Shown here: one piece after another, positions 19,679 to 27,691 of the stretch
How the letters are laid out: every line of letters begins with the position of its first letter
Numbering within the stretch: the stretch's first letter is position 1
Assembly (NCBI RefSeq): GCF_036030735.1
Contig: NZ_CP107928.1
Span: 6,820,001-6,884,000, forward strand
Source: Streptomyces sp. NBC_00425
Lineage (GTDB): Bacteria; Actinomycetota; Actinomycetes; Streptomycetales; Streptomycetaceae
Length of the DNA: 64,000 nucleotides
Reading direction: 5' to 3'
The notes under the pieces: model-generated
The model's database searches: none
What the model was told of the DNA's origin: nothing
Seen by the model: the letters and a program-made list of their open reading frames with translations, nothing else
Made by a program: the position numbers and the translations under genes

Positions 19679-19739
19679 GATCGGCGGGTGCCTCTCCCGG
19701 TCGGGGAGCCGGGCAGCACGGGACACCCCGGCGGCTCGG

Positions 19740-19930
19740 CTCCGTATGCCTCGACGGTGCCGTGCGACGGCGGGACTGCCGACGCACGCGAGCCGGTCAC
19801 GTCCCGTACCGGGCGATCCGGCTCTACGGACAGGGGCCTCCCCGGGGCGAGCGATGCCGGGGCTCGGGAAGGGGCAGCGCCGGAATTGCACCGGCTTCCC
19901 CCTGTACGGGCGTGGACGACGCGGCCACTC
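19740..19930 (-). promoter_or_regulatory. Cobalamin riboswitch
   Basis: On the minus strand the core GGGGGAAGCCGGTG and AATTCCGGCGCTGCCC (about 19873-19903) matches the conserved B12 aptamer segment GGGAA-GGTG-AAT-C-GCTG-CCC. Further arms run down to about 19745. The switch lies just upstream of the ECF operon, so high cobalamin should shut it off. The likely control hairpin covers CGGGAGAGGCACCCG near the ribosome binding site at 19683-19700. Exact ends are approximate. Confidence 0.85.
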
Positions 19931-19979
19931 TACCGGCAGGTAGGAATCGGCCCGAGGGGCCCCCGGAGACCGTAGGTTC

Positions 19980-20669
19980 ATGCTCATGCCAGCGATGGGG
20001 AGGCCGCTCGCGTCGGCCACGGGGAGACTGCTCGGCTCGGGCCGCACGGCCGACCTCTACGAGATCGACGAGGCCTGGGTGCTGCGCCGGGACCGGAATG
20101 GGTGGGGCGACGCGGTCGCCGAGGCGGCGGTGATGGCGCATGTGCGCGCGCACGGCTACCCGGCGCCGGCCGTCCGGCCCCCCGTCTCGCGCGCCGACCT
20201 GGTGATGGAACGGCTGGACGGGCCGACGATGCTCCAGGCGTTCACGGCGGGCACGCTGGACGCGGGGGAGGCGGGGCGGATGCTCGCCGGGCTGCTGCGC
20301 GCTCTGCACGCGGTGCCGGGACGAGGCTCGGACGGCACCCGCGTCCTGCACCTCGACCTGCACCCCGACAACGTCATCCTCGTCCCCGAAGGCCCGAGGG
20401 TCATCGACTGGGCGAACGCGGAGGAGGGCGACCCCGGCCTGGACTGGGGGACGTCGGCGGTGATCCTCGCCCAGGTCGCGGTGTCCGCCGAGCCGGTCGC
20501 GGCGTCGGCCCGCGCGATGCTGACGGCGCTTCTCGCCGACCCGTCCGGCCTCACCGGGGAGGGGCTGGCGGAGGCGCTGCGGCGACGGGCCGGCAACCCG
20601 ACGATGAGCCCGCAGGAGACGGAAATCCTCGCGCCGGCAGCTGAGTTGGTCAGGTCGCTGACGGCGTAG
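19980..20669 (+). CDS. Aminoglycoside-phosphotransferase-like small-molecule kinase
   Basis: A 229-residue protein with the APH/choline-kinase fold. It contains VLHLDLHPDNVILVP (Brenner motif with catalytic Asp) and VIDWANAEEGDPGLDWGTSA (metal-binding DW). The N-terminal lobe is short (GSGRTADLYEIDEAWVLRRD). Members phosphorylate aminoglycosides, sugars or other hydroxyl compounds; the substrate is unknown. ATG 19980 is used; ATG 19986 is equally possible. Its end overlaps the convergent NTF2-like gene by 20 bases. Confidence 0.8.
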   Translation: MLMPAMGRPLASATGRLLGSGRTADLYEIDEAWVLRRDRNGWGDAVAEAAVMAHVRAHGYPAPAVRPPVSRADLVMERLDGPTMLQAFTAGTLDAGEAGRMLAGLLRALHAVPGRGSDGTRVLHLDLHPDNVILVPEGPRVIDWANAEEGDPGLDWGTSAVILAQVAVSAEPVAASARAMLTALLADPSGLTGEGLAEALRRRAGNPTMSPQETEILAPAAELVRSLTA

Positions 20670-21108
20670 CGGCGTGCGGTGTCGGCCCTCCGAACGGGAG
20701 GAACAGCACCCGCCGCGCCAGCAGCCACCCGCCGTCGACGCGCCGGAACGCATCTTCGTAGTGGCCGACCTGGACGGGCGGGCCGGCGGGGACGACGCCG
20801 CCCTCGTAACCGTCGACCCGGTGCGTCGAGAAGTACGAGACCGCGTGCGCGGAGTCCGGTCCGGTGGCCGTGACGAGGATGTTCGCCATCAGACGGCGGG
20901 ACAGCCGGTCGGCGGGCCGCGAGCCGAAGTACTCCCGCAGGGCCGCGCGCCCCACGACCAGCCGCTCGCCGGCCGGCCACTCCCAGCTGCCGTCCTCGGT
21001 GAACAGCTCCGCCACGGTGGAGGGTTCGCCGAGGTCCAGGCGGTGGACGAAGTCGACGACGAGGCGCTCGCAGGCGCGTTCGGCGAGGAGGCGCTCCAGA
21101 GGGTCCAT
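20650..21108 (-). CDS. SnoaL/NTF2-like protein
   Basis: A 152-residue protein with the cone-shaped NTF2-like fold pattern: an N-terminal helix (LLAERACERLVVDFVHRLD), FTEDGSWEWPAGERLVVGRA, and the strand region VGHYEDAFRRVDGGWLLARR. Related proteins are ring-hydroxylating beta subunits, isomerases or non-enzymatic binders. The position next to steroid genes is compatible with a steroid isomerase/hydratase-like role, but no catalytic residues can be assigned. The 80-base gap to the MBL gene contains no obvious site. Confidence 0.75.
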   Translation of the reverse strand: MDPLERLLAERACERLVVDFVHRLDLGEPSTVAELFTEDGSWEWPAGERLVVGRAALREYFGSRPADRLSRRLMANILVTATGPDSAHAVSYFSTHRVDGYEGGVVPAGPPVQVGHYEDAFRRVDGGWLLARRVLFLPFGGPTPHAATPSAT

Positions 21109-21189
21109 ACGTCTGTCTAACAGGCGCGGCCGCGACGCGGCGATCGCTTTACCGGCGTCACACCCGCCGACGGCGATCGTTTGACGACG

Positions 21190-22239
21190 TCACACCGCTA
21201 CGTACGTCACCGGATCGCTCCCCGTCACCGCCTCCGCCCGGCCCTGTTTCACGAGCCTGCGCAGGTGCGCCTCCGCCTCGGAGACCGCGATGTTGCGGGA
21301 GCCGTAGGGGATCTGGTCCCAGGGGCGGTTCCACTCCATGCGTTCGGCGACCTGCCAGGCGGTGAGGGGGACCGAGAGGAGGGCCAGGAGGCCGGTGAGG
21401 CGGTCCTCGTGGTGGGCGAGCAACTCCCGTACGCGGGAGGGGGCGTCGGTGAAGGGGTGCTGGTGGGCCGGGAGGATCTCGGCGGCGCCGAGGCGGCCGA
21501 CGCGTTCGAGGGAGTCCAGGTAGTCGCCGAGGGGGTCGGTGACGGTGTCGTCGTCCGGGTCCTCGTAGAGGCCGATGTGCGGGGTGATCTCCGGGAGCAG
21601 GTGGTCGCCGGAGAACAGTCGGCCTTGACCGCCGAGCCGGGCGGGGTGTTCCTCCTCCAGGTGCAGGCAGACATGGCCCGGGGTGTGGCCCGGGGTCCAG
21701 ATCGCGCGCAGCCGGCGGCCGGGGAGGTCGAGGAACTCGCCGGGGACGATCTCCCGGTCGGGGAGGGCGGGAGCCAGGCCGGGCAGGGTGCGGCGGCGGG
21801 CCGGAGTCGTGCGCAGGGGCGCGATGTGCTCCTCGGGGGCGCCGGCGGCCGTGAGCTTGTCCGCCATGTACGTGTACCAGCGCTCGGGTTTCGTCCCCCG
21901 GGTCCGCCGCACGATCGCGGCGTCCGCCGCGTGCATCGCCACCCACGCCCCGGAGGCCTCCCGCGCCTTCCCGGACAGCCCGTGGTGGTCGGGGTGGTGG
22001 TGGGTGACGACGACCCCGTGCAGGGCCTCGACGGACGTGCCGCAGGCGGTCAGTCCCGAGGTCAGGGCCTCCCAGGCGGACGGGTCGTCCCAGCCGGTGT
22101 CGATCAGCACCGGCCCGCGGTCGGTGTCGACGACGTACACGAGGGTGTGGCCGAGGGGGTTGTCGGGGATCGGCACCCGCAAGGAGCGGACTCCGCCGCC
22201 ATGGTCGAACGTGCTGGGTCCGCCCGGACTGCTCTTCAT
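21190..22239 (-). CDS. MBL-fold metallo-hydrolase, KstR-box preceded
   Basis: A 349-residue metallo-beta-lactamase-fold hydrolase. The metal motif is VVVTHHHPDHHGLSG, with later ligands in TPGHTPGHVCLH, FSGDHLLP and PAHQHPF. The C-terminal part (SRVRELLAHHEDRLTGLLAL) resembles the glyoxalase-II/LACTB2-like helical extension. I take ATG 22239. The 14-base KstR box 36 bases upstream suggests membership of the steroid regulon, possibly as a thioesterase-like or ring-opening hydrolase. The genomic island was inserted directly into its promoter region. Confidence 0.82.
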   Translation of the reverse strand: MKSSPGGPSTFDHGGGVRSLRVPIPDNPLGHTLVYVVDTDRGPVLIDTGWDDPSAWEALTSGLTACGTSVEALHGVVVTHHHPDHHGLSGKAREASGAWVAMHAADAAIVRRTRGTKPERWYTYMADKLTAAGAPEEHIAPLRTTPARRRTLPGLAPALPDREIVPGEFLDLPGRRLRAIWTPGHTPGHVCLHLEEEHPARLGGQGRLFSGDHLLPEITPHIGLYEDPDDDTVTDPLGDYLDSLERVGRLGAAEILPAHQHPFTDAPSRVRELLAHHEDRLTGLLALLSVPLTAWQVAERMEWNRPWDQIPYGSRNIAVSEAEAHLRRLVKQGRAEAVTGSDPVTYVAV

Positions 22240-22275
22240 CTGCCCTCCGTCACCCGACCATCGGCCCACTATAAC

Positions 22276-22289
22276 TAGAACTGGTTCCA
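22276..22289. promoter_or_regulatory. KstR-type operator inside attL
   Basis: TAGAACTGGTTCCA fits TNNAACNNGTTNNA at every fixed position. It lies 36 bases before the MBL-hydrolase start, a normal operator position. It is also the first 14 bases of the attachment repeat. Confidence 0.75.
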
Positions 22290-22362
22290 ATGGATGCTCA
22301 AGTCACCGGATATGGTGGGGCGTTGAGCTGACCTGCGCCGATGCGCGCGCCGCCTGTCGCCG
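22276..22362. repeat. attL: left 87-bp direct repeat of the genomic island
   Basis: Bases 22276-22362 are identical to 33279-33365, exactly 11,003 bases apart. The repeat begins TAGAACTGGTTCCAATGG. Beyond its end the two sides stay loosely similar for about 40 more bases, then diverge. The direct orientation, plus an integrase at the far end, marks these as attachment sites. Confidence 0.85.
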
Positions 22363-22600
22363 CTTGTCGACGTTGGTCACTGCCGGACGGCCAAGAGACG
22401 GCTCAGCTCTCACAGCCCGGTGCTCCTGGTGGAGGCCCGGACTTCTCCGCGAGAGCGGTACGTGCAGGGAGCCTGCTCGGGTGGCGTGCGCTCCCTTTGT
22501 GCGCTGGTGCCACCTTGTGTGACCCACCTGGAGGCAGCACGGTTCAGGTTGATGCTGCTTGGTGCTGTGCTGCAGGACTACCAGGGGAGGGCGGTACGTC
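22363..22600. other. Island left end, no gene seen
   Basis: The first ~40 bases loosely repeat the chromosomal flank at 33366 onward. The rest has no convincing coding frame or structure. GGGGAGGGCGG near 22583 precedes the next start. Confidence 0.4.
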
Positions 22601-23185
22601 GTGGGTTCAGCCAGTCAATGGGCCCGTGAGACCTTCGGGGACATAGCCGGTGAACTGGCGGACATCATCCCGGCCTGCCTCCTCCGGGCTCATGACCGTG
22701 CTCGGACCGGGCACGAGGGCGTCCACACTCAGACGCTCGAAGCGTACGGACACGGCCTCTACGCGGTGCAATACGAGGAACTTGTCGCTGGCATCTCCGG
22801 GCTCGGGGAAGCTGTGCGCCTGCAAGGACGAACGATGATGCTCGTCCGCGGCCACCTGATCCACCCCCTCCGCTACGCGAAGAAAGACGTGCTCGTCACG
22901 GCTGCACGCCTCCGTCGGGCCACAGGCTTTCGAGCAGACCTGATCCGGCGGCATGGCCCGTCTCCCAGGCAGCCGGCATTCGACCTGGACTGGGGCGAAC
23001 TCGACGAATCCGAGGTGCATCCAGACCTGGAGCTGCTTCCTGAAGACGTGCAGCTCGTCCTGGTCGCCTACGCCTGCTCCATGGACAAGGGCGTCATGCG
23101 CATCGAGTGGGGTTCCGCGGAGTTGCGCCGTGAGGACCGGTACCTGATTTGGCACCGTCACGAGCCGCTGCCAATCAGCGATTGA
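22601..23185 (+). CDS. Island hypothetical protein
   Basis: A 194-residue protein starting VGSASQWARETFGDIAGELA. It looks soluble, with alternating helices, an Arg/His-rich middle (RRATGFRADLIRRHGPSPRQ) and an acidic stretch (ELDESEVHPDLELLPEDV). The end WGSAELRREDRYLIWHRHEP may be a beta-rich closing part. I chose GTG 22601 behind GGGGAGGG; the frame is open from 22559. I do not recognise a family. It is the first gene inside the left end of the island. Confidence 0.55.
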   Translation: MGSASQWARETFGDIAGELADIIPACLLRAHDRARTGHEGVHTQTLEAYGHGLYAVQYEELVAGISGLGEAVRLQGRTMMLVRGHLIHPLRYAKKDVLVTAARLRRATGFRADLIRRHGPSPRQPAFDLDWGELDESEVHPDLELLPEDVQLVLVAYACSMDKGVMRIEWGSAELRREDRYLIWHRHEPLPISD

Positions 23186-23588
23186 CCTGTAGCCGCGGTC
23201 AGTTGGGTACGGGCGTCACGGACCCACTCTGCTAGTTCTCCGGCTGCAGGCCTAACACGTCCAGTGTGGCAGATCATCTGCGGGGCCCCAGGCCAGAGAG
23301 GGGTGGAGGTGGTCACCCGGGGGCGTCCTCTGTCAGCGTTGGCCGACCTCGCACGGCCCAGGGGGCTGGGTGGCCGCGATCCTGATGAGCAAAAGGCCCA
23401 CCAGACAGTACGCGGCGGGCAATCTTGCCAACGTGAGCCACCCGGGCCACATGGGCTTTCCCACGCTGGGCTCGTCGTCGACTTTGGTTGGCCCTCACTC
23501 ACTGCCGCGCTATCTGTTCACTGGGAAGCAGCTCGAAGAGCGCCCAGTCTGGCGCATGCAGTCTCTCGCCGCCGGTGATAGTAGTCAT
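23186..23588. other. Gap between island gene and IS copy A, no gene seen
   Basis: About 400 bases with no frame that reads like a protein. Short open frames on both strands are proline/arginine-rich shadows. The right edge touches the IS terminal repeat. Confidence 0.45.
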
Positions 23589-24458
23589 TGAACCTCTTTC
23601 ATCCTGTGCTGGCGGGTGAAAAGGGCTGGTCAGTGGGTGTGGTGATGAGGCAGGGCCCCTCGTCGTTGGCGTGGTGATTCCACTCAGCACACCGGCGACC
23701 GAAGGGACCCTGTTGGTTCCGTATCCTGCCACTCTCGACGTCCCGCATGAGCTCGTTGAGCACGTTGCCTGGCTGCTGTACGAGCACCGCCGCGCGCGTA
23801 ACACCCGCTGGCGGAAGCTCGGCTGCTTCGACCAGGCGCTGCTCACGCTTGTCCACCTGCGTAAGAACGAGACGTTCGCCCAGCTCGGCGCCGGGTTCGC
23901 GATATCGCAGGCCACCGCCTGGCGCTACGTGGACGAGGCCCTGGAGGCGCTGGCCTCCTGGGCCCCAGGCCTCCATGAAGCCCTCACCGGCCTCGGTGAG
24001 GGCGACCACCGACCGCGTCCGCGCCGATCAGCCGCACTACTCGCAGAAACACAAGAAGCACGGCATGAACGTGCAGGTCATCGCCCGCACTGACGGCACA
24101 CCACTGTGGTTCTCCCGCGCGACACCCGGCCGCACGCATGACCTGACCTCGGCCCGCGCCCACGGCATCGTCCAAGCCTGCCTGACCCGGCAGATCCTCG
24201 TGCTCGCGGACCGCGCCTGCCAGGGCGCCGGCGCCACCTTCCGCACCCCGTCCTACCACCACAGCGAACACCCCGAGCACTACGAGCAGTTCAACCGCGG
24301 CCACGCCCGACTCCGAGCCCCCGGCGAACGCGCCTTCGCCCAGCTCAAATCCTGGCGCATCATGCGCAGAGCACGCTCCTCCACCCGCCGCATCAGCCGC
24401 ACCGTCCAAGCCATCCACGTACTACTGACCTGCGACTATTCAGGATGAAAGAGGTTCA
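23589..24458 (+). mobile_element. IS5-like insertion sequence, copy A (870 bp)
   Basis: The element is bounded by perfect 18-bp terminal inverted repeats, TGAACCTCTTTCATCCTG and its complement. It appears identical to copy B at 26784-27653 and lies in the same orientation. The immediate flanks (GTCAT and CTGAG) show no matching target duplication, so this copy has lost its original partner flank. Confidence 0.85.
23671..24448 (+). pseudogene. Defective IS5-family transposase, copy A
   Basis: Frame 1 (from GTG 23671) gives the N-terminal helical part (FDQALLTLVHLRKNETFAQL, then GAGFAISQATAWRYVDEAL) up to GLGEGD near 24006. The rest, TTDRVRADQPHYSQKHKKHG to GERAFAQLKSW, lies in the next frame. 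Between them the expected VDGT segment with the first catalytic Asp is deleted. The later NRGHARLRAPGERAFAQLK with the catalytic Glu remains. The transposase cannot work unless rescued in trans. Confidence 0.75.
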
Positions 24459-24835
24459 CTGAGCCCCTCCAACCCTTCACTCATCAGGTGGAGGTTGAAA
24501 AATTCCAACTATTGCAGGCAAATAGCGGTGGAGCTGCTCGCGATCACGTCCGACAGCTCGATGTGTGGCGCATTCATTTGCAGTTCCCACTGCTGCGCGA
24601 GTTCTGCAGGAATAGTCAAAGAGCCATTTTCGTTACGGATACATTTCGAGTGGCGATAGCGCTGCCAGTGCGGCCTTACGGCGTGCCCAGCGGACGGCAA
24701 GACGCTTGAACTGGTGGAGTAGGGCGAAAGCCTAATCCACCACGTAGTGCAGTTTTCCGACACAGTCCTCCGAATCGCCAGACCGGTCACACCCGACCAG
24801 AAAATCGCAACATGAACGTGTTGGGGACTCCAAGC
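24459..24835 (-). pseudogene. Low-GC spacer with a hypothetical-protein remnant
   Basis: On the minus strand about 24530-24700 encodes WQRYRHSKCIRNENGSLTIP then AELAQQWELQMNAPHIELSD, close to the end of an unnamed Streptomyces/phage protein (NENGSLTIPA...WxxQMxTPY). No start or complete frame survives. The rest, up to the stop of the next gene, shows nothing. Confidence 0.4.
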
Positions 24836-26071
24836 TTAGTCGTCTCCCTCGCCCTCCGGGATCGTTTCGCCAGAATAGTCCCGCCCGTGCTGCGCAAGGT
24901 ATTCCTGGTGGCGTAAAGGAAGTCGATTGAATGCGGCAAGTCGGTCCAGCCACTGCTGAAAAGTGGGATCATCCTGCCCGCGCGTCTCCTTATACACCAG
25001 GAGCAAGTTATAGACGTATGCTGGCTCTCCGTCAAATTTTCCGTAGGCTCGCAGCGTGTATTCGATAACAACATCGAAATCCTGACAGGCCCACGCCAAC
25101 ATGCCAACAACGTTATAGAGTTTTGCAAATTCATCAGAACGATTTGCATCATCAGGGAGCCGCGACACTAATTCTCTGACATATGTAACACCTTCCCGTG
25201 CGCGACCGTAATTTACAAAAAATTGCCGAAGCCCAGCCGCTGCGGAAGCGAGGGCGCCCCACCCCTGATCATCGAGCTCACCAGCATTGGCACTATCCAC
25301 CAATTTGTTGATCTCGTTTTCCAAACGCGGAAAGGTCTCCTCGTGACCCGCGGCGAGCAAAATGCAGACGGCCCCTAAATATTCTTTCAACGGGACCGCT
25401 CGCTTGAGTCGATCCATCTGCGCCATGGCACCAGCAAGGTCCCCCGATCGCATGCAGCTAAACCAGGCATCGCGGGGCGACATGATCAGTAGGTCAAGAT
25501 TATCCCTGGCACCTACTGCGCTAAGGGCTCGGCCACGATTCGAGGTTAGCGTGTCGAGTTTCCGCTCAATTCTTTGAAGGCTCTGTGAGACCGTGGACAT
25601 GGACGCCCCCGTAGACCTTTGATCCACCTCCCCGCTCGCAATAGCATCAATGAATACGCGAAGTGCATTCTGAGATGCCAGAACGGCCCGCGCATTACTT
25701 AAATCGTATGTCAGCGTGCGAATTCCGGCGACATCGAAAGGAAGTCGCTCTTCCCAACTCTTCGACACCATTTGAATGAACGGCCGACCAGTCTCATGCC
25801 TGCGGCCGCACTCATAGAATACATTCGCATTATGGCCGGTCAGATCGATGATGCAAAGTTCAGCCTCTTGAACAAGGCGGATGACGTCCGTCGTGATGGC
25901 AGTCGGCGTCGCCATCCGATCGGCGCGTACTACCTTGAAGCGATAGCTCGATAATACCGGTTCAAGAAGCAACTCCAGGAAGTCATCCGCAGCCATCCGC
26001 ACATCGGAATCTTCGCTCCCAATGGGGGATACCACGAAACATGTCGGCATCTCTTGAGACTGCTGAGTCAT
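24836..26071 (-). CDS. Deoxyribosyltransferase/TIR-like sensor-effector with helical-repeat C-terminus
   Basis: A 411-residue protein. Residues 9-140 open CFVVSPIGSEDSDVRMAADD and contain CIIDLTGHNANVFYECGRRH and LPFDVAGIRTLTYDL. This is a Rossmann-like domain whose DLTGxNxNVFYE motif parallels the catalytic region of nucleoside deoxyribosyltransferases and TIR-like enzymes. A short Ser/Leu segment follows, then residues 195-400 form helical, probably TPR-like repeats. It is a paralogue of the product of 27692-28534 with a different C-terminus. GC is clearly lower than the chromosome. ATG 26071 is used. It lies between the two IS copies. A nucleotide-processing role in defence is inferred. 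Confidence 0.65.
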   Translation of the reverse strand: MTQQSQEMPTCFVVSPIGSEDSDVRMAADDFLELLLEPVLSSYRFKVVRADRMATPTAITTDVIRLVQEAELCIIDLTGHNANVFYECGRRHETGRPFIQMVSKSWEERLPFDVAGIRTLTYDLSNARAVLASQNALRVFIDAIASGEVDQRSTGASMSTVSQSLQRIERKLDTLTSNRGRALSAVGARDNLDLLIMSPRDAWFSCMRSGDLAGAMAQMDRLKRAVPLKEYLGAVCILLAAGHEETFPRLENEINKLVDSANAGELDDQGWGALASAAAGLRQFFVNYGRAREGVTYVRELVSRLPDDANRSDEFAKLYNVVGMLAWACQDFDVVIEYTLRAYGKFDGEPAYVYNLLLVYKETRGQDDPTFQQWLDRLAAFNRLPLRHQEYLAQHGRDYSGETIPEGEGDD

Positions 26072-26274
26072 GCAGGTGACTCTACAGAGGGCGTGCCGCC
26101 CTGGCCTCATTTTTCGGTATCTGATCGTTTCGTAGCATTTTGAAGCAATAGTTGACAGATGCTGAGCCGTTTCCAACCTGACGGGAGGTTGGACGGTGGC
26201 CTTGGCCGCAGACATGGAGGCGCTCCTGGTAGGCGGGTCCATAACCAAGATCACCAGTCCACCAGGAGCTTTCG
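26072..26274. promoter_or_regulatory. AT-rich promoter region of the paralogue gene
   Basis: This lower-GC gap contains ATTTTTCGGTATCTG and TTGACAG-like elements that could promote leftward transcription. The right half probably holds the left end of the IS5 remnant; no clear inverted repeat is seen. Confidence 0.35.
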
Positions 26275-26783
26275 TGTGCCTCTCTACCCGTCCGCCATCG
26301 GTTCGTCCAGCTGCACCCTGCGCCACCTCTCTGGTTTTCTCGCAGGTCACCGCCGCCGCATCGGCTCTCGGTGGCGTCGCTTGACCTACGGCCGACAGGC
26401 CCTGCTCGTCCTGGCCCACCTGCGCTGCGGCGACACCGACGCCCGCCTCGCAGCAGGTCTCCGCATCGGGACCGCCACGGCCTACCGCTACATACACGGG
26501 GCCGTCGACCTCCTGGCCAGCCTCCCGCCCACGCTGGAACAGGCCATGGAGACCGTGCGGAAGAAGGCGTACGTGATCCTCGACGGCACCGTGCTGCCGA
26601 TCGACCGTACTACTCCGGGAAGAAGCAGTACGGGATGGACGTGCAGGTCCTCGCGGATCCAGCCGACCGTCTGATCTGGACCTCCGATGTCCTGCCCGGG
26701 GCCGTCCACGATCTGACGGCGGCCCGGGCCCACGGCATTCCCGCCGCTCTCGCCGCCGATGACATCAAGTGCTGAGCAGACAG
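26275..26783 (+). pseudogene. Second IS5-family transposase, truncated by IS copy B
   Basis: GTG 26275 starts a frame with LTYGRQALLVLAHLRCGDTD, TATAYRYIHGAVDLLA and AYVILDGTVLPIDRT (first catalytic Asp present). It then shifts frame to YYSGKKQYGMDVQVLADPAD and LPGAVHDLTAARAHG. It reaches a stop where Trp is expected (IKC*AD) and is cut off by copy B at 26784. No downstream half is found. It is unrelated at DNA level to copies A and B. Confidence 0.7.
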
Positions 26784-27653
26784 TGAACCTCTTTCATCCT
26801 GTGCTGGCGGGTGAAAAGGGCTGGTCAGTGGGTGTGGTGATGAGGCAGGGCCCCTCGTCGTTGGCGTGGTGATTCCACTCAGCACACCGGCGACCGAAGG
26901 GACCCTGTTGGTTCCGTATCCTGCCACTCTCGACGTCCCGCATGAGCTCGTTGAGCACGTTGCCTGGCTGCTGTACGAGCACCGCCGCGCGCGTAACACC
27001 CGCTGGCGGAAGCTCGGCTGCTTCGACCAGGCGCTGCTCACGCTTGTCCACCTGCGTAAGAACGAGACGTTCGCCCAGCTCGGCGCCGGGTTCGCGATAT
27101 CGCAGGCCACCGCCTGGCGCTACGTGGACGAGGCCCTGGAGGCGCTGGCCTCCTGGGCCCCAGGCCTCCATGAAGCCCTCACCGGCCTCGGTGAGGGCGA
27201 CCACCGACCGCGTCCGCGCCGATCAGCCGCACTACTCGCAGAAACACAAGAAGCACGGCATGAACGTGCAGGTCATCGCCCGCACTGACGGCACACCACT
27301 GTGGTTCTCCCGCGCGACACCCGGCCGCACGCATGACCTGACCTCGGCCCGCGCCCACGGCATCGTCCAAGCCTGCCTGACCCGGCAGATCCTCGTGCTC
27401 GCGGACCGCGCCTGCCAGGGCGCCGGCGCCACCTTCCGCACCCCGTCCTACCACCACAGCGAACACCCCGAGCACTACGAGCAGTTCAACCGCGGCCACG
27501 CCCGACTCCGAGCCCCCGGCGAACGCGCCTTCGCCCAGCTCAAATCCTGGCGCATCATGCGCAGAGCACGCTCCTCCACCCGCCGCATCAGCCGCACCGT
27601 CCAAGCCATCCACGTACTACTGACCTGCGACTATTCAGGATGAAAGAGGTTCA
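26784..27653 (+). mobile_element. IS5-like insertion sequence, copy B (870 bp)
   Basis: Same termini, length and orientation as copy A, and apparently the same sequence. Its left flank is the second transposase remnant and its right flank is the 3' side of the island operon. The outermost flanks of A and B share ATT if the element is taken to end at GAACC/GGTTC, hinting at a composite unit. Confidence 0.85.
26866..27643 (+). pseudogene. Defective IS5-family transposase, copy B
   Basis: The same two-frame structure as copy A, with the same deletion of the first catalytic Asp segment after GLGEGD. The identical lesion in both copies shows that the defect predates duplication. Confidence 0.75.
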
Positions 27654-27691
27654 TTACTGCCACCAATTACCGTCTTGCATATGCACCTATT

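Noticed and set aside
16748..19975. 1075-residue plus-strand open frame
   Set aside because: Spans five coupled minus-strand genes and a riboswitch; composition is pure GC-frame shadow.
22559..22600. Start of the island hypothetical gene at 22559
   Set aside because: The residues before GTG 22601 are Cys/Arg-rich and a GGGGAGGG site fits the later start.
23158..23502. 114-residue minus-strand frame in the island gap
   Set aside because: No domain, biased composition, and partly opposite the end of another gene.
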